Shown: positions 27,501 to 39,500 of the stretch, piece after piece | How positions within the stretch are numbered: the first letter of the stretch is position 1 | Layout of the letters: each line of letters starts with the position of its first letter | From: Diphasiastrum complanatum | Taxonomy: Eukaryota > Streptophyta > Lycopodiopsida > Lycopodiales > Lycopodiaceae | Reading direction: 5' to 3' | NCBI GenBank assembly: GCA_029204225.1 | Contig: CM055109.1 | Coordinates: forward strand, 44,943,045-45,007,044 | Length of the DNA stretch: 64,000 bases | Notes under the pieces: model-generated | What the model was told of the DNA's origin: nothing | The model's database searches: none | The model's input: the letters and a program-made list of their open reading frames with translations, nothing else | Position numbers and translations under genes: made by a program

Positions 27501-30500
27501 GGTGGCAGGGGCCCCTTGCCTTGCAGGGGCAACTCCAGCCCATTATTGGTTCCTTGGGACATTACCCGGCACGTTGTGTTGCCAGCACTCCTTAGCACCC
27601 CGGCATGAAAGAGGGTGGTCTATCATCTCACTTGGCAATGGGAGGCAATAGAAAGTGCTAGGCAAACACAGTTGCTGCTAGTTTGAAACCACCCTAAGAC
27701 TTGAAAGTAAGTGCATACACAAATCGATGGGTGAGTACCTAGAGCCACTGAGGTCTGTCTTGTTGCTGAAAAGATGGAGCCCCTACCATGGTGGAGCATT
27801 ATGTGTCTAGCATTCCTACCTACCATGCCTCTTGTCGATTGCCTACTTACAGTCATGGGACTACATTGACTCACGGGATTGGTTTAAGGTGCTTGATTCA
27901 GCAGATGTGAAAGCAAAAGCACTGCCACCCTTGCTTGGAGCTAGTGTAGCTTGTGTTTTTCCTACATTTGCCTCATACTACACTTTGAGCTTACGTGGGC
28001 GGTATATTTGCCCGTTGTGGAACATGTTCTGGAATGCGTTTTGTTCCAGAACGTGACCAAATTTTTTTTTTAAAAAATTACATACTTAATTAACAAAGGA
28101 AAAACACTACTTAGACTGTAAAAAGATCATAATAGTGCAAAATAATAGTTCAAAATAATAGTGCAAAAGAAACTATAGGCTAAAAGTCTGCTTACTTCCA
28201 CCTGGACCTGATAGGAAGCTATCCTTCTCTAAAAACAGCTGGACAAAGGACTAGGATAGCAACATATCATTAATTTCCAGAAAATAATTAAACAAACCTC
28301 CATCTTTCAAATGTATTGAGGAATGTTCAATGCTCAAAACACAACACTTGAGGAAGTAAATGATCGATTGAAAGCAGATTCGAAGGAGGAGGTTATACTT
28401 CATCATTATTTAGTAGCTACTATGGATTGTCTTTATTTCTGTCCTTCTCTATTTTTTGACAGTATTTTTGGACACGCGGTTATGTTAAATGTGATAGGCC
28501 TAGAAACACCATTTACATGGCTAATTTTGGCCCTAATTTTTGAATTTCACCTTCCCTCCAATTCTATTTGAAGGGAAGTAAGTTTTGTCCATTATAAATA
28601 GCCACTAAGGCTGGTCATTTAGTAGCTTTGATCATTTTGAGTCTTGGGCTTCTTGTAGGGGAGTTGTACTTTTTTGGAGATCTGCCTGAGCTATCGGCGG
28701 CCATTGATATTCATACAGTTTCTTAGTTGGCGAATGCTTTGTGAATGCTTTTTGCTGTCTTTTATGCATCATTGATATCAAAATCTGTGAATTTGTTCAT
28801 AACATCGTATCAGAGCACTTTCCTGTCAACTAAATTTTTTTTTTTTTCAGGATCTACGACGACGAAAGCAACTCTCTCTCTCTCTCTCTCTCTCTCTCGT
28901 CAGCACGTACCCCAAATACGACCTACCCCAGATCGCACCTCCCCCCAGTAGCCACCTCCCCAGTTCGCACCTACCCCAATAGCCGCCCTCCGCAGATATC
29001 GCCTCTACCAATAGCCGCCTTCCCCAGTTGTGACCTCCCCCAGATCGCACCTCCCCTAGTTGCAGTCTTTCTCAAATCGCACCTGAAAGTTTGTTTTTTT
29101 CCAGCTACTACCCTCCCCAAATACATCCATCATGGGTTCTTCTGATGCATCCTCTTCTCACGGTGACATTCAAACTCAGCTTGATGACCATCTCATTCAC
29201 ATAAATCATCTCATCAATGCCCAACAAGCTATGATGAATATGCTTCAAATTTTCAATCCTCTATTACTGATTTATCTCTCTGTCTTCAACCTCCTCCACC
29301 ACCCAACACATTACCTGATCAATCCTCTCCTTTCGCACCCGTTCCTCCCATAGTTTCCCCTACGCCTGTCCCTCATCCCGCCACTCTTGTTCGTGATTTC
29401 ATGGATAAAGTCACGCTTACTATCTACAATGGTTCTTCTGATGGTAAGGAGTTACAAAATTGGTTCTTTCAGATGGAAACTTATTTTCAACTCGCTCCTT
29501 GCACTTCGGCACAACAACTTCAGCTTGCTGCCTTGCATTTGTCCGGACGCGCTTTGACATGGTGGCGTACTCATCAGTCACTATTTGATACTTCTGCTAC
29601 TTGGAACGAGTTCAAAGTTGCCATTCCGCTCCCCCCGATGCTTTTGCTGAGTGTCTCGCTCAGTTGGCCTATGCCACTTGGTCTGGCACTGTGGGTCCCT
29701 GTCATATTCGTATGCGTGTCCGTATTGCTAGACGCGAATTTATCGCTCTTGTTGATTCTAGTAGCACTCATTCTTTTCTTAGCCAGTCTGTTGCTTCTCG
29801 CATCCATAGCCCCACACTTCCTGTTTCACCTCCTTTGCGTGTTGAGGTCACTAGTTCTCATTCTCTTCAGAGCACTTCTATGTTCCATCTTCTTCCTTAT
29901 CATATTGGAACTTTTTCTGGTCAAGCTGGCTTTTATGTCCTTCCTCTTGAGCGTTATGACCTGATCCTCGGAGCAAATTGGTTTGCTTCCTCGGGGGATG
30001 TTACTATTAATCTTATTGCCCAGCGTATTTCTGTTTTAGTCGACAAAACTCCCTATACGCTCATTGGTATTGATTCTTCTGCAGACTATTCACTTATTTC
30101 TGCTAAGCAGTTTGTTCATAGCCTTCCTAAGGCACATTGTGCCGCGCTTTTATGTGTTCAGTTGGCTACTTCTCCGGCCCCTGTTACGTTATTGCCACCT
30201 GTTATTTCTGATATACTGACGACATACACTTCTGTGTTTGTCGAGCCTTCTACGTTACCTCCATTACGATTTATCAATCGTCGAATTGATCTTAATCCAG
30301 GCACCCATCCACCTTCTCGAGCACCTTATCGTATGTCCCACTTTGAACAAGTCGAGGTCCAGCGTCAAGTTTCCGATCTATTACAACAAGGCCTCATCGT
30401 TCCTAGTCAGAGTCCTTTTGGAGCTCCTGTTTTACTGGTCAATAAGAAAGATGGCACTAAGCGCCTATGTATTGATTGTCATGCTTTTAATCGTCTTACT

Positions 30501-33500
30501 ATTCGTAATCTATACCCCATTCCTCACATGGATGATTTATTTGACCACTTGGGTAAAGCTCAAGTCTTTTCTAAGATCGATTTGCGATCCGGTTACCATC
30601 AGATTCGTATTCACCCTGGCGATGAGTTTAAGACTGCTTTTCGTACTTCTACAGGTCTCTATGAGTTTCGAGTCTTACCTTTTGCTGTCACCAATGGCCC
30701 TCCTACCTTTCAAAACGTTATGAATAATATTTTTCGGCCCTTGCTTGGTAGTTGTGTCCTTGTTTATTTTGACGATATTCTCTTATATAGTACTAATATG
30801 TCATCTCATGCTGCCCATTTACGTGTTGTATTTCAAATTCTTGTGGAACATCAACTTTATGCTAAACGGTCTAAATGTACTTTTGTCGTTTCCTCTATCG
30901 ATTTTCAAAGTTTCATTGTTAGTAACGGCACCATTTCCCTTGATCCTTCTAAAGTTCGTGCTATCTTCAGTGGCCCATCCCTACCGATGTTCACACCGTT
31001 CGTAAGTTTTTAGGCCTCGCTACACATCTGCGTAAGCCTGTCCCCCATTTTGCTACTATGGCTCATCCGCTTCATTCCTTACTTCGTAAGGGTGCTAAGT
31101 TTGATTGGACCCCTTTATGTCAAGAAGCTTTTACTAAGCTTCAAAGTATCCTTGCTTTTGCTCCTGTTCTTGCTTTACCCGATTTTAGCAAGCGTTTTAT
31201 TGTCGAAACTGATGCCAGTGTTGTCGGTGTTGGGGCCCTTTTACGTCAAGATTCTTATGTTATTGCTTACAAATCCCGTCGTTTACGTTCCTATGAGACA
31301 CATTATTCTACTCACGAAAAGGAACTCTTAGCTATTATTCATGCCCTTACTAAGTGGCGCCATTATCTTCAACCTTCAACTTTTGATTTATACACGGATC
31401 ATCAGTCTTTACGATATCTTGAGACTCAAAAGCAGCTTAGCGATCGACAATTTCGTTGGCTGCAATTTTTACAGCATTTCCATTATCAGTTACAATATCG
31501 CCCTGGTAGGAGTAACGCTGGTGCCGACGCTTTGTCTCGGTTACCTGCTACTCTTACTACCATTTTCCCCGATTGGCTTGACTTACTTCCCACTGCATAT
31601 GAGACTTGTCCTGATTTAGTTCTATTTATCATAAGGCCCAGTCTCCATTGTCCATTCGCCACTAGGTTTATTCTCTTGTCGATCATCGTTTATACCACTA
31701 TGGCGCTTTGTGTGTTCCTAGTCTACCTGATGTTCGATCCCGTTTATTACATGATGCTCAATATTCTCGTGTTGGCGGTCATTACGGTTATCAAAAGTCC
31801 TTTGCTCGTCGTTCTTGCCTAGTGCATAACTTTGAATCCTTATCCATGAAGAAGCCTGAGTTGCAAATTGTGATTGGCTTAGCCTAGTTTTTGGTTAACA
31901 TGTCCTCATTGAACCACACACGTGCAGAGATAGATCAGTCTACAAGACTGGGAGGAAAAACTTTGTAAGGTTTAATCAAAGTCACAAACCAGGTGTCTCT
32001 TGTCATTAATTGGTGGTGAACCGGTTAGCAAGCACCCTAACTTGATGAGCCCTAGAATGACTTTGGTTTTCTGGTAACTGGTATCTGTAGCAACATACAG
32101 ATTTCCTGGTAAACTTGTAGATCTCTAAAAGATGCTTTTTGTTTACACGTCTTTGATTCCAAGGTCTATTGTAAAGATTTTGGACTCATGTAATGTAAAT
32201 TACTCTGTACACCTTGTTCATCAGCTCGTTCTTCTGATTGTCTCCAACGTACAGGAAACTGAGATGCAATTGCTGGAGCATAGCCATGTTACGGAGGCTC
32301 TTAGAATATATATGGAGTGCCATAGGTACAGCCTTCTTACCCTTAAAAATAAAAGCCGCTTTTGTACTTGTTACAAAGCAAATACGAATTGTACTGACAT
32401 CGTAATCTACTACATAAGATGTCCAGATGGAATGAGGCGATTTTTGTGGCAAAAAGTAACAATGACGTGGATACCAAGAATCTGTGTGAAAACTATCACA
32501 AGTGGCTTCTACAAACATGCCAGGTAGTCCTAGTGAATTGTATGTACATTTAATTATGTGAACTTAAATCTTGATGAAATTTGATGTCCAGCCATATCTT
32601 CAAGGATTTTGAGTTCGTTGACAGGATGGCTTACTTAACATGTATATGTATTTTGTTCTGAAGCCTTCTTCTTCTCTCACCATGATCTCTTCAACTCTTT
32701 CATGTGCATTATTTGTAAGTAGCCTATGGAAGTGTACTAATTTCTGTGATTCTCCTGTTTCCAGAAGAAAGAATATGAACTATTTACTAGTGCTCCCATG
32801 TCTTTGTCATTATAGAGTATGGTTTATTTATATGCAGAAAGCTGCCTTTGTGTTAGATCTCTTACATAATAAACCAATGGGGCAACAGAAGAAACATTGA
32901 AATCGGTACTTTGACTGAGAAATGAGAATGTGGACACTAGCTAAGTAATTTAAAGGATTAATGGCTATGGCTCGTTGCTGTTGGCTGCTTGAGCATATCT
33001 GATCCCTTAATTTAAACCAACGTCAGCCGTAATCATATAACTGGACACTGTGTTGAGACAGGAGTGGATCGAGGATGCTAACTTCACTCTTAGAATTTCG
33101 CAAGAACTATGATACCTCTAAGTCCAGACTTCAGTGCTAAAGCAGCTGTGGATATGAAGAATATGTTCATGTTTTGCAATATCAAATGAGATTTTAAACT
33201 TTTGAGGCAAAAGAGATTCTGAGTTCATTTTCTCTTTCCATGCCTGAAATGCATCTAGGTAGAAGAAGCTGCCAAACTTCAAGAAGCAAAGGGCAATCTC
33301 CTGGGTGCCATTACTCTATTTTTAGATTCTGGTCTTCCAGGCCATGCAGCAGATTGTGTGGAACAACACTCTTCATACCCATTTCAGGTACCAGCTTGTC
33401 TCTGTTTGCTCTGTTCACCAGATGGTTTTTTGAGGCCTGACGATCTTTTGAAGTGTAATGCAGTATGGTGTCCTTGAGCGTTTAACAGAAGAACTTGAAC

Positions 33501-36500
33501 AAGCTGGAATGTTCAAAAAGGTAACTGACATCCACTGTTCCAATTTCTCTGTCTGCAATCACTTTTACATGTAAAAGCTACTATGATAAGTTAGATGTGA
33601 ACTTCATAAATAGCTTCAGCCAGTCTTTTTAAATGTGAGGGAATGAGTATTTATAAGATAAAGGACAAGACCAAACAGTGTAACAATCTTATTCTTAAAG
33701 AATCTACTTGCTGACACTAATGTAAAACAATTATATTTCAGGCTGGTAAATTACTAGAGAGATTGGGACATGCTGAGAGGGCAAAAGAGGCATATCACAA
33801 AGGTCATGTTTATGAACCACTTTTGGACCTGGTTCAGAGAAAATTTCCAGATGAGTTAGTATCCTTAAAAAATGAATGGGGTGATTGGCTGGCTTCTCAG
33901 TATCAGGCAAGTCTCAAAACTGCTGGTATGCAGATATATCCTGCTTAAATCTCTGTTGAGCATTTTTTGAACTTACAAACCGGCATTTCTGTGAGGAACA
34001 TGATCGTCTTGTTTTGGCGGTAGGCTGCAGGAGATCCCAAATAAGCATTTGTTGGATTGATCCTGTAAAGTTGTAGTTTGATTATAAAAAATTTCAGAAG
34101 GATCCTAGATTGTGGTAGTGGTACCAATTAGCCTGTTGCTGAAGTTTTCAACTCTCTGGCCTACTCTATTCTAGGAAGGTGCTGCATGGTCTTCGTTGGT
34201 ATTTCACTTACTTAGGGTGCAATAAAGTTTTGAAATCTGCTCAGGTTTTGCATTTCCATGCATCTGGAACATGAAAATGGTCTCTGTTGCTGTGAAAATT
34301 TTTGTGAAGCTGACTTGGGATTTGATGCAGGTGGACACGGCAATCGACCATTATATAGCAGCTGGATTCAGTGCAAAGGCCATTGAATCTGCCATCTCTT
34401 CACATCAATGGGCAAAAGCTGTCCAGATATTAGAAACACAAAACACCGAAGTAGATCTCAACTTTACTTGCCGACCTTTTTCTTTAAACTATGGTTTATG
34501 GTTTGTAAAATAACATCAACCTTTCTGACCCCAATCACCAATCAGGTTGCTTTTCCATTTTACAAAAGGCTTGCTCAACATTTTGAGGGGTCAAATCAGT
34601 ATGCGGAAGCTGAACAATTTTATATTGCTGCAAAGCTTCCTGACGACGCACTGCGAATGTACATTCAGGCTAATATCTGGGAAGATGCTTTTAAGGTTAT
34701 CATCACTTCATCTTATGCAGACTTTCTGTGGAGACTAGAAAATTGAAATGCTTCAACTCTTGGATAATCTTTGCGTGCATTGTTGCCAATAAATGACTGT
34801 CCAAAGTTAATTGTTTTATATTCTGAAGGACAGTATGATACTTGTTCAATGTCTTCTTTCTAAGGAATCATATCTCAACATATGGTGATTACCTCTTTCA
34901 GGTCGCTAGGAAATATCTATCGGAAGGAAGAGCTTCTGCATTGTATTTGCAAAGAGCTAGCGAACTAGAAGCTTTACGATACTTTTCAGAAGCAGAAAAA
35001 TTGTACTTGGAATCGAGGAATGTTGATTTAGCAATCAACATGTACAAAAAAGCTCGAGCATATGAACACATGATCCGACTGGTTACCGAACACCGGAAGG
35101 TCAGCTTGACATCTCTTTTAAAAAATTTTAGTTTGTTATACTATGCGAGCAATATTTCCACTGGACAGCCCTTGACAGCTTTTCGATAACAGGACTTATT
35201 GACTGAGACACATCTTCGGCTTGCACAACAACTTGAAAGTGAAGGCAAGTCTTCTACATGAGTTGATTGGGAGAATAGATTCTCGGCAATTTCAAGTTTT
35301 TGACTTGCAGCGATAGTATTGCAAGCTCTTATAAACTTTGCTCTCAAAAATTCACGTAGAGATTTGCACTTCTCTGTCCTCTTAAAATCTACTTGGAATG
35401 TATCGCGTTTGAGTTCTTGGTTCCGTATCTTTCTACTTTTTATATAAAAACTTAAGATATAGAAGCAGAAATTTCTGAAAAAGTTTCGCTATGATGCCAC
35501 TATTAAGCTATTTTGCTGAGATGATCCAGGTTTATTAGAGGATGCTGAACAACACTATCTGGAAGCAGAAGATTGGAAAAGCACAGTGAAGGTCTAGTTT
35601 TACCTTTACAAATAGACTAAAGTGGACATCTGTTCATAGAACTGAGCTTAAAGCGTAAGCGTAAGCCTGTTCACTACTTTTCTAAGGGTTCTGCTTCACA
35701 GATGTATGTCGCAAATGGAATGTGGAAAGATTCCATGCGGATCGCAAAAACCTTTGGTGGACCAAATGGAGCCAAGCAGGTATACATTTGTTAACTCGTT
35801 GGTAGTTTCCAAGACCTTCTCCACTACAATATCTTTAGTTAACAAAGTCTGCTCTTGAGATAGGTGGCATATGCCTGGGCTGTATCCCTTGGAGGAGAAG
35901 CCGGTGCACAGCTACTTGCAAAGCTTGGTCTCGTTGAGCAAGCGATAGAATATGCAATTGAAGTTGGGGCTTATGACCATGCTTTTGACCTTTGTCATTC
36001 CTCTCTGAAACATAAGCTTCCAGAGGTATGCATCTTCAAATATTATCAAACAAGTATCTATTGAATTTCATCAATGATATGACTGGGGAGAAGAAAATCA
36101 ATTGGTTGGTCTAGTCTCTCAGTCTCTCAGCTGTGTTGAATGTCAGTCGTCTACTATTTCCTAGCTCTGAGATGTAACCTGGATAGTTTTGCAGGTGCAT
36201 CTCAGGTATGCAATGTTTTTAGAAGATGAAGGACGTTTTGGTGAGGCAGAGAACGAATTTATAAAGGGAGGAAAACCACGAGAAGCCATCGATATGTACA
36301 TCCACCAGCAAGACTGGCAAGCTGCTGTAAAAGTTGCAGATTTATGTGAACCAGCAGCAGTTACTGATATTCAGGTCAGATCTGTTTCTAGTTTATGCTT
36401 GCTGTCAATAACCGGTTATGTTAAGGAAAGCAGCACCTTGATATTGTCAGGTCTTACTTAAATATGCCTCTCCTTAGTTCCATTAAACAAGTCCATAAGT

Positions 36501-39500
36501 TCCCTGCACTTGCTATTTTTGTTTGTTTTCCTTTGTTTCAGTTGATGTTGTGTAAGTTTTGCCTCAAGATTATAAGTTCTATCTATCTCATGGCACTTTC
36601 TGTCAATAGTTGGCACAGGCAGAACTTTTTTTGAAGCAAAATGAGCTTGAAAAAGCTGAGGCTCTCTTTCTATTGGTAATTCTTTTTTTTCGATGATTTT
36701 TTTAGAGAAATGGTTTCCTAGCTGTTGTTTGTCAGCTTGTGTGGTCTTAGAGCCATCAACTATATAGTATATACCAACTCCTATATCATCCTCAATTGAT
36801 TTCAGTTTGGAACTATCTGATTGCTAAAAGAACTGATCTACTAAAGAAATCAAAACGATGAACCTGTCAAAGTTTAAAAGGCCTCATATATAAAATCATG
36901 AAATCTCATTGCAAGTGAACATTATCAGATGGTTGATTAATTTGAGTGCTTTATGTACAGGCAAAGAAGACAGAATTTGCTTTAAACATGTACAAAGAAT
37001 ACAATAGGTGGGAAGATGCAATCCGAATTGCTAAGGATCACATGCCATCCTTGATCCCAGAGCTTAATCAAGATTTTGCATCATTCATGAAAAGGTAACT
37101 TCATACTGCATGTATGTGTCCAACTCTTTCTTTAACCTATCAGACGTAAATTTGAATGTGTGCCAGTGAGCATGCGATTTCTTTTTTAGATATGACATAA
37201 AACAGTAACTGCCGCCTTGTCTCATATCTTTGACCAGAGATAAGTTGCTCTTTTAAAGAGCAATACCATCAACATTGAAGGTAAAGACAAGAGAACAAAT
37301 AGTGTGCTTGGCTGGTTTAAAACAGTCAGCATAGAGAACATGTGTCACCTCAAGCACTTGCTGGAATCAAAGAAGTGTTTTGTATTTTAGCATACACATA
37401 GTTTACTATGTTTTTTCAATTTGCAAATTGTTCTTCAGTAAGTAGAAAAGCTTCTTAATTCCTTATTGAACTGATAGCAAGTATTTTGCACACTAATTTC
37501 TCAATGGAATTTGTTATAGAGAAATGTTTGGCAGCATGAGTTTATAAGTTTAGAAATCTCATCCCATTATACTTGAAATATTTTGAACAATTATCATGTA
37601 ATATCATTACGATAAGAACTTGCATAGCTGAAGTACCTACAATTTGGGAGTAGGTTCCTGTTATGTCCATAGACGTGTGTAGTTGGTGTTGGAAACTGAA
37701 AATCAAAGAGAGAGCGTTCAACACATTGAAACACATGGAAGAATGGAGGAGAAGGGTGGGCGCGCCAAAGAAACTCACTGGACTACAAAGTCTCTTTGTT
37801 GCTTGCATTCAATAGTGGAGGAAATACATGAATATGTAGAGGACCCAAGGTGGGATCAACAATAGGCTGAAAACCTAACTTCTCCTACAAGCAACTCAAG
37901 TAAAGGCCATGTACCTGTAATTTTGGATACTTTATTAACCAAGGCCATGGACCAGCAAGTTTCTAATTAGAGGGCCCACAGCTAAAGTATATGACCAAAG
38001 TAAACAACCGACAGTTACACAATCTTGAAGTTTTGGGTCAAAGCAACCTGAAGGTAAAATATTAGCATTTCCATTATTATAATCCAACAGGTGGTATTAG
38101 GCTTGGCCTAACCATATGGTAGCCCTTAACCCGAAAGAGGTCTTGATCCTTATTTGGTTAAGGCCCTGTGCTGCATTCAAGGGTGGTTGTGGATGATGTC
38201 TTTATTTGGATATTGTGGCTATGCATGGAAGGGGATGCCTGAATGGGTAACTTCTTGCAAGTGACATCAATTTGGAGGCGGCTAAAACTTACAAATCTGA
38301 AGATCTTGCAAAGGAGGAGAGAATACCCAAATTTTTATACATCAACAGAATCAGCATGAACTTTGAAGCAAGGAAGAAGGCTACATCAAGATCCAGCCAT
38401 TAGCATAGTTGGAAAGCTCTCTTGAAGTCCTACAAAGTCATAAAACTCTCTTGATAACATTCTTAGTGGCTTTAGACCCTGACTTGGGCTAATACCTTAT
38501 CTATTGTTTTTTCTCTCTCCAAAAACTAGACATGTCGAGTTTAAGTGAATTTGTATTGCCTAAAGCTAGCAAGCTAGATGGCGTCAATTATAGTATCTAG
38601 AAGTTCAAAATGTAGAATATCCTTATGGATAAAGATTGTTGGGGAATTATCACAAGTGGGTAACAAACGCAAGAACAGATCATGCTTATCATATCATCAA
38701 TCTTTTTATCAAAGATAATATTATTCCTCAAATTAGGAATGCTCAATTACCCAAGGAAGCTTGGGACATTCTCAAATCAATCTATGAAACAATGAATACC
38801 TCTAGAATCTTATATCTAAAGAACAAATTGTACACTATAAGGATGAGCATAGAAGAGTTCATCAGAGACCTCACAAAGATCAAAGATCTAAGCTACTGGA
38901 GAGAGAATTTCATATTCTGAACTTGTCACAATAACTCTTAATAGCTTATCTCCTTCTTTTCAACATTTGGTCATTGCAATTTCTACAAGAGAAAGAAGGC
39001 CAACATTTGAGGAGGTGAATGAATTGCTACTGGATGAAGAACTGAGAAGGCAAAATCTCTCTTTGAACAACTCACAAGAGCATGCCTTTGCAACTAAAAA
39101 GCAGTCTTTTGATGCAGGTCAAAGAAGCACACATACGCAAAATTTCAGCAAAGAACATACTATTGTGCCAAGGATGATACCTTCATTTTTCAAACAAAAT
39201 ATGCCCGAGAGATACTCAAGAAGTTCAACATGCAAGAATGCAAACCGATATCAACTCCCATTGACAAATACAAAGCAACACTTGTTGCAAAAGAACATGC
39301 ACAAAGAGAAGGCATAGATTACGAGGAGACTTCATCTCTTGTAGCAAAAATGATGACAATCCGACTTGTTTTGGCAATAGCATCGTACTTCTATTGGAAT
39401 GTCCAACAAAGGGATATAAATAAGTGCATTTCTTAATGGATATCCTCAAGAAGAAGTCTATATGGAACAACCACAAGGATTTGTTGCTCAAGGCAAAGAC

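Larger units (their letters stand above)
28483..31830 (+). mobile_element. Ty3/gypsy retrotransposon, 3'-truncated
   Basis: A 5' LTR (28483-28804) with ends TGTTA/TAACA is followed by a degraded primer site CGTATCAGAGC. Then come a leader with a (CT)n tract, gag, protease, RT, RNase H and the first part of the integrase zinc domain. The sequence stops at about 31830; there is no integrase core, chromodomain or 3' LTR. It lies in an IFT172 intron, same strand as the gene. Confidence 0.85.

Noticed and set aside
28323-28410. Candidate for the missing IFT172 exon (EEVNDRLKADSKEEVILHHY)
   Set aside because: Weak acceptor, poor similarity to the conserved VRARLAML stretch, and it lies just before a Ty3 LTR; looks coincidental.
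32132-32254. In-frame extension upstream of the exon at 32255 (YSVHLVHQLVLLIVSNVQ)
   Set aside because: This is the pyrimidine-rich tract of a good acceptor (CGTACAG|GAAACT) and does not match IFT172.
35235-35240. GT donor AAA|GTGAAG as the true splice site
   Set aside because: It keeps frame but deletes two residues conserved with animal IFT172; the GC donor fits better. Kept as a possible alternative only.
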